From Pseudomonas frederiksbergensis (GTDB lineage: Bacteria > Pseudomonadota > Gammaproteobacteria > Pseudomonadales > Pseudomonadaceae): DNA of 44,080 nt. The stretch lies in the NCBI RefSeq assembly GCF_017114915.1, contig NZ_JAAUOE010000010.1, positions 1-44,080 on the forward strand, given 5' to 3'. Shown piece by piece: positions 24,796 to 33,472 of this stretch. Positions within the stretch are counted from its first letter, which is position 1; every line of letters begins with the position of its first letter. The translations under genes were made by a program, and so were the position numbers. The notes under the pieces are model-generated. The model was not told the origin of the DNA, searched no databases, and saw only the letters and a list, made by a program, of their open reading frames with translations.

Positions 24796-25440
24796 ATGTT
24801 CACGCTCCCCCACCCTTCGCCCCGGGACTTGCCGTTTGCCGCCGGCCATACCGCGCTGTTGCTGGTAGACATGCAACGTGCCTGGCTCGAGCCGCAGTTC
24901 GACCCACACCTCAACGGGCCGGACGCCGAATACTTCCTGACCCGCACCCACATGCAGGTGGTGCCTAATCAACGCAGGCTGCTCAGCGCCTTTCGTGGCG
25001 CACGGCAAAACGTATTACACACGCTTATCGAAAGCCTCACCGCCGATGGTCGCGATCGCTCGCTGGACCACAAGCTCTCGGACATGCACTTGCCCAAGGG
25101 CTGCCCGCAAGCGCGGATCATCGATGACCTGACGCCGGTCGAAAATGAAATCGTGCTGCCCAAGACCTCTTCCGGGGTGTTCAACTCCACCAACATCGAC
25201 TACGTGCTGCGCAACCTTGAAACCCGGCACCTGATCATCGCCGGCATCGTCACCGATCAGTGCGTCGACATGGCCGTGCGCGACGCCGCCGACCGTGGCT
25301 ATCTGGTGACGCTGGTCGAAGACGCCTGCGCCACTTACACCGAACAACGGCATCACGCCTGCCTGAATGCCATCAAGGGTTACTGCTGGATCACCGACAC
25401 CCAGACCGTGCTCGGCCGGTTGCAGGAGATGCAGCCATGA
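24796..25440 (+). CDS. Isochorismatase-like cysteine hydrolase
   Basis: 214 residues. The D-K-C triad is visible: Asp25 (LLLVDMQRAW), Lys123 (VLPKTSSGVF) and Cys156 (IVTDQCVDMAVRDAADRGY). This fold hydrolyses amide, ureide or carbamoyl bonds (nicotinamidase, N-carbamoylsarcosine amidase, biuret hydrolase, ureidoacrylate hydrolase) as well as isochorismate. In this row of nitrogen-compound genes an amidase role is more likely than isochorismatase. Overlaps the next gene by 4 bases (ATGA). Confidence 0.88.
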   Translation: MFTLPHPSPRDLPFAAGHTALLLVDMQRAWLEPQFDPHLNGPDAEYFLTRTHMQVVPNQRRLLSAFRGARQNVLHTLIESLTADGRDRSLDHKLSDMHLPKGCPQARIIDDLTPVENEIVLPKTSSGVFNSTNIDYVLRNLETRHLIIAGIVTDQCVDMAVRDAADRGYLVTLVEDACATYTEQRHHACLNAIKGYCWITDTQTVLGRLQEMQP

Positions 25441-26768
25441 GCGAACGCCTGTCGCCGCTGCCCATGACCACCATCGTCACCACCGACCTGATCGGCGTGA
25501 CGCGCGGTCGCTCCTTTCCTACCGACGAACTCGACGCCTATCGAGTGGCAGGCTGCGGCTGGGTGCCGGCCAACAGCGCCCTGACCCCGCAAGACATCAT
25601 CGCCTCCAGCAATCCATGGGGTGCTTATGGGGACTTGCGGCTGATTCCCGACTTGAGCAGCCGCGTGACCGTCAACAATGGCCCGGATGCCAATGCCCCC
25701 GCGCTGGACTTCATTCACGGCGATATCCGCGAAACCGATGGCCGTTCCTGGAGCGCCTGCCCGCGCACGCTGTTGTGCACCGAAGTGGAGCGCTATCGCG
25801 ATGAGCTGGGCTTGCAGATCAACGCGGCGTTCGAACATGAGTTCAATCTCGACAGCGGCACGGCCGCGCATCTGGCCTTCTCCCTGCAAGCCCAGCGCCA
25901 GGGCGCCGAGTTCGGCGGCTGGCTGCTCAGCGCATTGCGTGCCGGCGGTGTGGAGCCGGAGATGTTCCTGCCCGAATACGGCAAGCACCAATATGAAATC
26001 ACCTGCCGTCCGGCCCTCGGTGTCGCTGCCGCCGACCGCGCAGTAAACGTGCGTGAGATCACCCGTGAGATCGCCCGGCAAATGGGCCTGGACCTGAGCT
26101 TCGCGCCCAAGACGTCCGCGCAAGCGGTGTGCAATGGCGTGCATTTGCATGTAAGCCTGCAGGACCTGGCCGGCCAGCCGGTGATGTATGACGCCGGCGC
26201 CACCGACGGGCTGTCGACCCTCGGCCAGCATTGGGCCGCCGGCGTTCTGCATTACTTGCCTGCGCTCTGCGCCTTTACCGCGCCGACGCCGGTGTCCTAC
26301 GAACGCTTGCAGCCCCATCACTGGAGCGCTTCCTACGCCTGCCTCGGCCAACGCAACCGCGAAGCGGCGCTGCGGATTTGCCCAACGGTGAGCCTGGGCG
26401 GCAAAGCCGTGGCGGCGCAGTACAACCTGGAATTTCGCGCCCTGGACGCCACCGCCTCGCCACACTTGGCCATGGCCGTGTTGCTGATCGCCGGGCGCCT
26501 GGGCATCGAGCAGCGCCTGGCGCTGAACGCGATCACCGATCAAGTCCCTGATTCCCTGAACGAAGAACAACGCCAGGTCCGCGGCATCGTCGCCCTGCCC
26601 GCTTCGCTGTCCCAGGCCCTGGACTGCCTGCGTCACAGCGAGGCGCTGATCGAAGCCCTGCCGAACGCGTTGCTGGACACTTACTTCGCCCTGAAAACCG
26701 AGGAACTGAAGCTGACGGAACAGCTCTCGCCCGCCGACCTCTGTGAGCACTATGCACGCCTGTACTGA
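25437..26768 (+). CDS. Glutamine synthetase family ligase (GlnA3/PauA-like)
   Basis: 443 residues. The C-terminal GS catalytic domain is clear: FEHEFNLD (metal-binding Glu), NGVHLHVSLQD (equivalent of the GSGMHxH segment), RNREAALRI and EFRALDATASPHLAMAVLLIAG. The N-terminal beta-grasp domain is short. Members of this branch glutamylate polyamines, ethanolamine or other amines with ATP instead of making glutamine. Start ATG 25437 overlaps the previous stop; longer upstream frames would overlap the hydrolase gene. With no PuuB/C/D-type genes beside it, the canonical gamma-glutamyl-putrescine route is not complete here, so the amine substrate is open. Confidence 0.88.
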   Translation: MSERLSPLPMTTIVTTDLIGVTRGRSFPTDELDAYRVAGCGWVPANSALTPQDIIASSNPWGAYGDLRLIPDLSSRVTVNNGPDANAPALDFIHGDIRETDGRSWSACPRTLLCTEVERYRDELGLQINAAFEHEFNLDSGTAAHLAFSLQAQRQGAEFGGWLLSALRAGGVEPEMFLPEYGKHQYEITCRPALGVAAADRAVNVREITREIARQMGLDLSFAPKTSAQAVCNGVHLHVSLQDLAGQPVMYDAGATDGLSTLGQHWAAGVLHYLPALCAFTAPTPVSYERLQPHHWSASYACLGQRNREAALRICPTVSLGGKAVAAQYNLEFRALDATASPHLAMAVLLIAGRLGIEQRLALNAITDQVPDSLNEEQRQVRGIVALPASLSQALDCLRHSEALIEALPNALLDTYFALKTEELKLTEQLSPADLCEHYARLY

Positions 26769-27504
26769 GTCCGCCGAACGGGGGCTCTACACCCTGCCTG
26801 CGTACACCCTGAGCCGCGAAGCTTCCGAACACCCGCTGATTCTGGTGTGTGAACACGCCAGTCGTTTTATCCCGGCCGGGTTGAATGACCTGGGCCTGAG
26901 CGACGAGGCCGCCCGCGAACACATCGCCTGGGACATCGGCGCCCTGGCGCTGGCCGAGGGTTTAGCCCAAGCGCTGGGCGCTACCCTGTTGGCGGCCAAT
27001 TATTCGCGGCTGTTGATCGACCTCAACCGTCCGCGCCATGCGCCGGACAGCATTCCGTTGCAGAGCGAGATTTATCAGGTGCCGGGCAATCGCGATCTGG
27101 ACGAGGCCACCCGTGATTACCGCCGGCACTGCCTGTTCAAACCGTTTCATGCACGCCTGCAAACCTTGATCGACGCCCGTGTGGAGCAAAATAAACCGGT
27201 TCGAGTGGTGGGGATTCACAGTTTCACGCCGATATATTACGGCCAGCGACGAACGCTGGACGTCGGCGTGCTGTATGGGCAGGCCTGGGAGTACGCCCAG
27301 CGAGTGATCGACGGGCTGAGCCGATATCCCTTGAAAATCGCCGGTAATCAACCGTACAAAGTCGATCCGCTGGGTGACATGACCGTGCCGGTTCACGGCG
27401 ACGCACGAGGACTGGACTCAGTGCTGATCGAGGTACGCAACGATTTGCTGCGCACGCCCGAGGACGTCGGTCGCTGGACCGACTATCTGGCGCCGTTGCT
27501 GTAG
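26752..27504 (+). CDS. N-formylglutamate amidohydrolase family protein
   Basis: 250 residues. Family motifs: LILVCEHASRFIPAGL near the N-terminus, HIAWDIGALALAEGLA, YSRLLIDLNRP and VVGIHSFTPIYYG; these are the zinc-amidohydrolase signatures of the HutG family, which releases glutamate from N-formylglutamate. No other hut gene lies nearby, so the enzyme may instead cleave another N-acyl amino acid. I start at ATG 26752 (GAG upstream); GTG 26743 is an alternative. It overlaps the ligase gene by 17 bases, showing tight coupling. Confidence 0.88.
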   Translation: MHACTESAERGLYTLPAYTLSREASEHPLILVCEHASRFIPAGLNDLGLSDEAAREHIAWDIGALALAEGLAQALGATLLAANYSRLLIDLNRPRHAPDSIPLQSEIYQVPGNRDLDEATRDYRRHCLFKPFHARLQTLIDARVEQNKPVRVVGIHSFTPIYYGQRRTLDVGVLYGQAWEYAQRVIDGLSRYPLKIAGNQPYKVDPLGDMTVPVHGDARGLDSVLIEVRNDLLRTPEDVGRWTDYLAPLL

Positions 27505-27559
27505 AGACCGCTTCAAACCCGCAGCGTGCAGCTGCTTTCATATCAAGGAGAACGACTTC

Positions 27560-28909
27560 ATGGACATTGAAGAATTGGGCTACAAGCAAGAGTTGAAACG
27601 TAGCCTGTCGCTGACAGACCTGGTGGTGTACGGGATGATCTTCATGATCCCCATCGCACCGTTCGGCGTTTACGGTTACGTCAACGCCGAAGCACCGGGG
27701 ATGGTGCCGCTGGCCTACATCATCGGCATGGTGGCGATGCTGTTCACCGCCCTCAGTTACGGCAGCATGGCCCGGGCCTTTCCGGTGGCGGGCTCCGTAT
27801 ATTCCTACGCACAACGCGGGCTCAACCCGCATGTCGGCTTTATCGCCGGTTGGCTGATGTTGCTCGACTACCTGCTGATTCCACCGCTGCTCTATGTGTA
27901 CGCGGCGATGGCGCTGAATCATTTGTACCCGGACATCCCGAAAGTCGGCTTCATCCTGGCCTTTCTGGTCAGCGCCACCTTCGTCAATCTGCGGGGCATC
28001 ACCTTCACCGCGCGGATGAACATCATCTTCCTGCTGGCGCAACTGGTGGTACTGGGAATCTTCCTGTTCTACGCCTGGAATGCCTTGCACAGTGGCGGCG
28101 GTAACGGTCAGCTGACCCTGGCGCCGCTGTACAACCCCGAGACGTTCAACTTCGCCTTGCTGATGCAAGCGGTGTCGATTGCGGTGCTGTCATTCCTCGG
28201 TTTCGATGCCATTTCCACCCTCGCCGAAGAGATCAAGGGCGACCCGGGCCGCAGCGTCGGCAAGGCAGCGCTGATCACACTGCTGGTGATGGGCGCGATT
28301 TTCGTGGTGCAGACCTGGATTGCCACCGACCTGGCTGCCGGCCTGGGCTTCAAGTCCGCCGACACCGCATTCTATGAAATCGCCGAAATCGCCGCCGGTA
28401 GCTGGCTGGCCACCCTGACCGCCGTGGCCACCGCGCTGGCCTGGGGGGTGGCGGTCGCGATCACCTCGCAAGCGGCGGTTTCGCGTCTGCTGTTCGGCAT
28501 GGCCCGGGACGGCAAACTGCCGAAGGTGCTGGCCAAGGTACACCCGAAACACAACACGCCGTACTTGAGCATCTATCTGGTGGCGGTGCTGTCGCTGGTG
28601 ATCTGCTACCTGTTCATCAACTCGGTGGACACCCTCACCTCCCTGGTGAACTTCGGAGCCCTGAGCGGTTTCATGCTGCTGCACCTGACCGTGATCAACT
28701 ACTACTGGCGTCGGCAGCAGTCCGGCCAGGTGATCCGTCACCTGATCTGCCCGGTGATCGGCTTCATCATCGTCGCGGCCATCATGTACAACATGGGCGT
28801 CGACGCTCAGAAACTCGGCCTGATCTGGATTGCCCTGGGCCTGGTCTATCTGTTTTTCCTCAACAAACTGGGTGCCAGCACCGCACTGCCCGACCCAAGC
28901 AATGGCTGA
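27560..28909 (+). CDS. APC family amino acid/amine permease
   Basis: 449 residues with about 12 membrane segments. The N-terminal segment SLTDLVVYGMIFMIPIAPFGVYGYV and the region FLGFDAISTLAEEIKGDPGRSVG are typical of the amino acid-polyamine-organocation superfamily (PuuP/YjeH-like). It takes up an amino acid or amine by proton or ion coupling across the inner membrane. Strong AAGGAG ribosome-binding site; 55 bases after the amidohydrolase gene. As the only transporter in the row it should import the substrate, which makes it the best handle on pathway identity. Confidence 0.9.
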   Translation: MDIEELGYKQELKRSLSLTDLVVYGMIFMIPIAPFGVYGYVNAEAPGMVPLAYIIGMVAMLFTALSYGSMARAFPVAGSVYSYAQRGLNPHVGFIAGWLMLLDYLLIPPLLYVYAAMALNHLYPDIPKVGFILAFLVSATFVNLRGITFTARMNIIFLLAQLVVLGIFLFYAWNALHSGGGNGQLTLAPLYNPETFNFALLMQAVSIAVLSFLGFDAISTLAEEIKGDPGRSVGKAALITLLVMGAIFVVQTWIATDLAAGLGFKSADTAFYEIAEIAAGSWLATLTAVATALAWGVAVAITSQAAVSRLLFGMARDGKLPKVLAKVHPKHNTPYLSIYLVAVLSLVICYLFINSVDTLTSLVNFGALSGFMLLHLTVINYYWRRQQSGQVIRHLICPVIGFIIVAAIMYNMGVDAQKLGLIWIALGLVYLFFLNKLGASTALPDPSNG

Positions 28910-28984
28910 CAAGAAAAAGGGCAGCGTCTGACACGATTTCAGGCGACTGCCGATTTAACGCGTGGAAACCGACAGTGATAGTCA

Positions 28985-29007
28985 GGTTCGGTGCAAGCCG
29001 CCGAACC
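28985..29007 (+). other. Hairpin between permease and succinyltransferase genes
   Basis: GGTTCGG (28985-28991) pairs with CCGAACC (29001-29007) and is followed by CTTTG, 21 bases before the ATG at 29029. It may partially stop transcription or protect the downstream mRNA. The T-run is too short for a confident terminator call. Confidence 0.4.
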
Positions 29008-29028
29008 CTTTGATACAGGAGTACATCC

Positions 29029-30045
29029 ATGCTGGTGTTACGCCCAGTGGAGTTAGCCGACCTGCCCCAGTTGCAACAACTGGCGCGCGACAGTCTGGTG
29101 GGGGTCACGTCCTTGCCGGACGACACCGAACGCCTGCGCGAGAAAATACTCGACTCCTGCGCTTCGTTCGAAAAGGATGTCCAGAGCCCAGGCCCGGAGA
29201 ACTATTTCTTCGTGCTGGAAAACCTGACCACTCGCGGTCTGGTGGGCTGCTCGGAAATCCTCGCCACCGCGGGGTTCAACGAGCCGTTCTACAGTTTGCG
29301 CAACCGCCATTTCACCAGTGCCTCACGGGAGCTGAACATCGAGCATGGGGTGCCGGCGTTGTCGTTGTGCCAAGACCTCAGCGGCCATACCTTGCTGCGG
29401 GGTTTCCATATCGACTCGGCGCTGGAACGCACGCCGTTTTCCGAGTTGCTGTCCCGGGCACGGCTGTTGTTCATCGCCGCACACAAGGCGCGTTTTGCCG
29501 AAGCGGTGATCACCGAGATCGTCGGTTACAGCGACGAACAGGGGCAGTCGCCGTTCTGGGATGCGCTGGGCAAGCATTTCTTCGACCTGCCTTACGTCGA
29601 GGCCGAGCGACTTTGCGGTCTGCAGAGCCGGACATTCCTCGCCGAACTGATGCCGCAATACCCGATCTACGTGCCGATGCTGCCGCCAGCCGCGCAGGCC
29701 TGTATCGGCCGGATTCACCCCGATGGCCAGGAGGCCTTCGATATTCTTGAGCGTGAAGGCTTCGAGACCAACAGCTACATCGACCTGTTCGACGGTGGCC
29801 CGACGTTGTACGCACGCACTTCGAACATTCGCTCCATCGCCCGGAGCCACACCGCCGCGGTGCAAACGGGCTCATCCATCGATGCCCGTGGCCGTTATCT
29901 GGTGAGCAACGATTCGTTGACAGGCTATCGCGCCATCGTCGCCGAACTGGACTACCACGCAGGGCAACCCGTGGCCTTGAGCGACGAGATGTGCGCGGCC
30001 CTGAACGTGACCGCCACCCGTGCGATCCGGTTGATCGCCCTGTGA
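29029..30045 (+). CDS. Arginine N-succinyltransferase family protein, first copy
   Basis: 338 residues, full family length. MLVLRPVELADLPQLQQLARDS is the GNAT-like N-terminus of the AstA/AruF-AruG family, with LVGCSEILATAGFNEPFYSLRN, LGKHFFDLPYVEAERL and FLAELMPQYPIYVPMLP further on. The classical enzyme transfers succinyl from succinyl-CoA to the alpha-amino group of arginine (or ornithine) in the AST pathway. The other AST genes (astB, astC, astD, astE) are absent, so this pair is probably a paralogue with another amino-acid substrate. AGGAG ribosome-binding site. Confidence 0.9.
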   Translation: MLVLRPVELADLPQLQQLARDSLVGVTSLPDDTERLREKILDSCASFEKDVQSPGPENYFFVLENLTTRGLVGCSEILATAGFNEPFYSLRNRHFTSASRELNIEHGVPALSLCQDLSGHTLLRGFHIDSALERTPFSELLSRARLLFIAAHKARFAEAVITEIVGYSDEQGQSPFWDALGKHFFDLPYVEAERLCGLQSRTFLAELMPQYPIYVPMLPPAAQACIGRIHPDGQEAFDILEREGFETNSYIDLFDGGPTLYARTSNIRSIARSHTAAVQTGSSIDARGRYLVSNDSLTGYRAIVAELDYHAGQPVALSDEMCAALNVTATRAIRLIAL

Positions 30046-30106
30046 GCGGCCACCTGCCCCGTGCCCAACGACAGCGCCCGAGCAGGCGCGAAGAAGGAGT
30101 TGCATC

Positions 30107-31141
30107 ATGATTGTCCGCCCGGTTCAAGTCACCGACCTGCCCGCCTTGCTGGATTTGGTCCAACGGGCCGGCCCCGGCTTCACCACCCTGCCGGCCAACG
30201 AGGAGCGCCTGGCCCACCGGGTGCGTTGGGCTCAGCGGACCTTCGCCGAACAGGTCGAGCGTGCGGATGCCGACTACCTGTTTGTGCTCGAAGACGACGA
30301 TCGGCAAGTGGTCGGCGTCAGCGCCCTGGTGGGGGCCGTGGGTTTGCGGGAGCCGTGGTACAACTATCGGGTCGGGCTCACGGTCAGCTCATCGCCGGAC
30401 CTGGGTATTCAGCGCCAGATCCCGACGTTGTTCCTGAACAACGAAATGACCGGGCAATCGGAAATCTGCTCGCTGTTTTTGCGACATGATCAACGCCACG
30501 GCAGTAACGGTCGATTGCTGTCGCTGGGGCGTCTGTTGTTCGTCGCCGAATTCCCCCACCTGTTCGGCGACAAGCTCATTGCCGAACTGCGCGGCAGTGC
30601 CGACGAAAACGGCTGCTCACCGTTCTGGGACAGCCTGGGCCGGCACTTCTTCAAGATGGATTTCAGCCATGCCGACCACTTGTCGGGGCTGGGCAGCAAA
30701 GCGTTCATCGCCGAACTGATGCCGCGTCAGCCGCTCTACACCTGCCTGCTCACCGAACAGGCCCAGGCGGTGATCGGCAAGCCTCACCCCAACACCGAAC
30801 CTGCGCTGAAGATCCTCACCGCCGAAGGGTTTGCCCATAAGGGTTACATCGACATCTTCGACGCAGGCCCGGTGATCGAAGCCCCGGTGTCGAGAATCCG
30901 CACGGTACGCGACAGCCAATCATGGGTGCTGGCCATCGGCACGCCCGACGACCAGGCCCCGCTATGGCTGATCCACAACCGTCGCCTGGAAAGCTGTCGC
31001 ATCACCGCCGCCCGGGCGCGGGTGGTGGGCAACAGCCTGATGGTCGACCGCCTCACCGCCAAGCGCCTGCAACTGCAACCCGGCAACTCGGTCCGCGCCG
31101 TACCGCTGCCTAACCAACAGCAACAGGCGGTGGCGGCGTGA
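30107..31141 (+). CDS. Arginine N-succinyltransferase family protein, second copy
   Basis: 344 residues. Same family as the gene before it (MIVRPVQVTDLPALLDLVQRAG; LGRHFFKMDFSHADHL; FIAELMPRQPLYTCLL) yet clearly diverged. In P. aeruginosa AruF and AruG are two such neighbours that form a heteromeric arginine/ornithine succinyltransferase, so a two-subunit enzyme is likely here too. It lies 61 bases after the first copy with an AAGGAG site. No astBCDE follow; a 150-base gap and an unrelated decarboxylase gene come next. Confidence 0.9.
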   Translation: MIVRPVQVTDLPALLDLVQRAGPGFTTLPANEERLAHRVRWAQRTFAEQVERADADYLFVLEDDDRQVVGVSALVGAVGLREPWYNYRVGLTVSSSPDLGIQRQIPTLFLNNEMTGQSEICSLFLRHDQRHGSNGRLLSLGRLLFVAEFPHLFGDKLIAELRGSADENGCSPFWDSLGRHFFKMDFSHADHLSGLGSKAFIAELMPRQPLYTCLLTEQAQAVIGKPHPNTEPALKILTAEGFAHKGYIDIFDAGPVIEAPVSRIRTVRDSQSWVLAIGTPDDQAPLWLIHNRRLESCRITAARARVVGNSLMVDRLTAKRLQLQPGNSVRAVPLPNQQQQAVAA

Positions 31142-31291
31142 ACGGAAAATATCGTCCGATCTTTTGATCTGGCATCCACTGGCCAAAAAATTCGTCATCA
31201 TTCCTTACCCGCCCGCGTGATAGCCTTTTGTTCCTTCGGCGTTGACACTTTTGCTCAAGCCCTTCCATTCCTTTGTATTGGTGGAACTCAT

Positions 31292-32161
31292 ATGTCCAGG
31301 CTGTCTCATCAAGATTTACGCCGTAATTTCCGTCAACTGCTCGCCTCCGACACCTGCTATCACACGGCATCGGTCTTCGATCCCATGTCGGCACGCATCG
31401 CCGCCGACCTGGGTTTTGAAGTGGGGATCCTCGGCGGTTCGGTTGCGTCGTTGCAGGTTTTGGGTGCCCCGGACTTTGCATTGATCAGCCTCAGCGAATT
31501 CTCCGAACAGGCCACCCGCATCGGCCGTGTGGCGCAATTGCCGGTCATCGCCGACGCGGACCACGGCTACGGCAATGCGCTCAACGTCATGCGCACCATT
31601 GTCGAACTCGAACGCGCCGGCGTGGCGGCCCTGACCATCGAAGACACTCTGCTGCCGGCGCAATTCGGCCGCAAATCCACCGACCTGATCACGGTCGCCG
31701 AAGGTGTCGGCAAGATTCGCGCGGCGCTGGAAGCCCGGGTCGATTCGGAAATGGCCATCATCGCCCGCACCAACGCGGGGATCCTGCCGATCCAGGAAAT
31801 CATCAGCCGCACCCAGCATTACCAACAGGCCGGGGCCGATGGAATTTGCATGGTGGGCGTGCAGGATTTCGACCAACTGGAACAGATCGCCGAGCACCTG
31901 AGCGTGCCGCTGATGCTGGTCACCTACGGCAATCCGCTGCTGCGCGACGACAAGCGCCTGGCCGAACTGGGTGTGCGCGTCACTATCGACGGGCATGGTG
32001 CGTACTTCGCTGCGATCAAAGCGACTTACGACAGCCTGCGGGAACAGCGGCAGATCTTCACCCAGGCCTCCGACCTGAATGCCACCGAACTGACGCATAC
32101 CTATACGCAGCCGGAGGACTACATTCTTTGGGCCAAGGAGTTCATGAGCGTTAAAGAATGA
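31292..32161 (+). CDS. Oxaloacetate decarboxylase (PEP mutase/isocitrate lyase superfamily)
   Basis: 289 residues. It is very like the characterised P. aeruginosa oxaloacetate decarboxylase PA4872: [77 protein letters not shown] and IARTNAGI. The enzyme is a metal-dependent cytosolic homotetramer that converts oxaloacetate to pyruvate and CO2. ATG 31292 is the ortholog-like start; a longer frame begins at 31217. The 150-base gap before it has a promoter-like TTGACA near 31242, so it is probably transcribed alone. Converges with hcnC. Confidence 0.87.
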   Translation: MSRLSHQDLRRNFRQLLASDTCYHTASVFDPMSARIAADLGFEVGILGGSVASLQVLGAPDFALISLSEFSEQATRIGRVAQLPVIADADHGYGNALNVMRTIVELERAGVAALTIEDTLLPAQFGRKSTDLITVAEGVGKIRAALEARVDSEMAIIARTNAGILPIQEIISRTQHYQQAGADGICMVGVQDFDQLEQIAEHLSVPLMLVTYGNPLLRDDKRLAELGVRVTIDGHGAYFAAIKATYDSLREQRQIFTQASDLNATELTHTYTQPEDYILWAKEFMSVKE

Positions 32162-32173
32162 TGGTGCAAACCG

Positions 32174-32206
32174 CCTCACCACGGCGCTTGCGCCTCTGTG
32201 GTGAGG
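32174..32206. terminator. Bidirectional terminator hairpin between the decarboxylase gene and hcnC
   Basis: CCTCACCAC (32174-32182) and GTGGTGAGG (32198-32206) are perfect 9-bp arms, with an inner GGCG-CTTG-CGCC extension and a small bulge. It sits between convergent stops only 51 bases apart. No T-run on either side. Confidence 0.65.
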
Positions 32207-32212
32207 TTGAGG

Positions 32213-33472
32213 TCAAGCCATTGGCATGTCCTTCAGTCCGACCTGCGACACCACTTCAAACCGATCCGCCAGAAACGGTGTGATGTCCAGCGGTAACGGC
32301 TCGTTATTCACCAGTTTGTCCAGCAATACGCCGGTTATCGCCGAGGTCAGGATGCCGGTGCGGAAATGTCCGCAGGCATTCAGGTAACCCTGCACCCCTT
32401 TCATCGGCCCGAGAATCGGCAACTCGTCCGGCGAACCCGGACGCAACCCGGCCCAGCAACGCTTCAGGCTGATGTCGGCGAGCGCCGGAATGCAGCGCAC
32501 CGCGCCTTGCACCAGGCCGCTGATTTCCGGGTAGGTGGTGGTCACGTCGAAACCTTTGTCTTCGGTGGTGCTGCCGATCAGGACTTCACCGTTGTCTTTC
32601 TGCGCCACATAACAGTCGCTGGTGGTCAGGCAACCGTGCAAGATCTTCGGCATACGCTCGGTCAGCAGGATCTGGCCTTTCACCGGTTTCACCGGAATGC
32701 GAATGCCGGTGGCCTGCTCGCTGAGGTCGGCGGCCCAGGCTCCGGCGGCGTTGATCAGCGTATCGCAATGGAACACTCCCGCTGCGGTGGTCTGCACGCC
32801 GCTGACCCGCGAGCCGTGGTGCAACACGCCGGTGACGTTGGTGTTGAAATACAGATCCACACCGTTCTGCCGCGCACCTTCGGTGTAGGCATCGGCCAGG
32901 CGGAACGGGCTGACCTGATGGTCGCAGAGAAACTCCAGTGCGCCCCTCGCCTCATGGCTGACACTCGGCTCGGCTTCGCGCAGTGCCGCTTGATCGAGCC
33001 AGCGCACCTGATCCGCCAGGTGTGGTATGCAGGCAACGATGTGCTCGGCGTAGAGCCGGTCTTCATCGTCGTAAATCACGAATTTCAATCCGGTTTTCTC
33101 GAACTTGAAATCCATCCCGTGGTTTTCCTGCAACTCCCGATGCAGGTCCGGGTACATCGCGTTGGACTGCAAGGCGAAATCGAAGAATGACTGCGGCAGG
33201 ATGTGCGGCGTGCTGGAATCCACCGCCACGGCCGCGCCCTGGGCTTCGCGCTTGCGATTGGCCGACATCATGCGGAAGAAAATCACCCCGCAACCCAGCC
33301 CCACCGACTCACCGATTGCCCATAAGCCACCGGCCGAAGCGCGGGTCGCGTTGCCGGGACGCTTGGCGTCGATCAGGGCGACTTTAAGGTGTTTGCGCTT
33401 GGACAATTGATAGGCGCAGGACGCCCCGATCACACCGCCGCCGGCGATCACCACGTCGTAGAACTTACTCAT
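32213..33472 (-). CDS. hcnC: Hydrogen cyanide synthase subunit HcnC
   Basis: 419 residues, the length expected of HcnC. FAD-dependent, glycine-oxidase-like fold: dinucleotide motif VVIAGGGVIGASCAYQL, then RASAGGLWAIGESVGLGCG, LEFLCDHQVSPFRLADAYTE and the C-terminal FAD segment AGLRPGSPDELPILGP. With HcnA and HcnB it oxidises glycine to HCN and CO2 at the inner membrane. Last gene of hcnABC; ATG 33472 overlaps the end of hcnB by 8 bases and has GGAGG nine bases before it. The size and order of the three genes and the extended match to HcnC argue against an opine or amino-acid dehydrogenase. Confidence 0.88.
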   Translation of the reverse strand: MSKFYDVVIAGGGVIGASCAYQLSKRKHLKVALIDAKRPGNATRASAGGLWAIGESVGLGCGVIFFRMMSANRKREAQGAAVAVDSSTPHILPQSFFDFALQSNAMYPDLHRELQENHGMDFKFEKTGLKFVIYDDEDRLYAEHIVACIPHLADQVRWLDQAALREAEPSVSHEARGALEFLCDHQVSPFRLADAYTEGARQNGVDLYFNTNVTGVLHHGSRVSGVQTTAAGVFHCDTLINAAGAWAADLSEQATGIRIPVKPVKGQILLTERMPKILHGCLTTSDCYVAQKDNGEVLIGSTTEDKGFDVTTTYPEISGLVQGAVRCIPALADISLKRCWAGLRPGSPDELPILGPMKGVQGYLNACGHFRTGILTSAITGVLLDKLVNNEPLPLDITPFLADRFEVVSQVGLKDMPMA

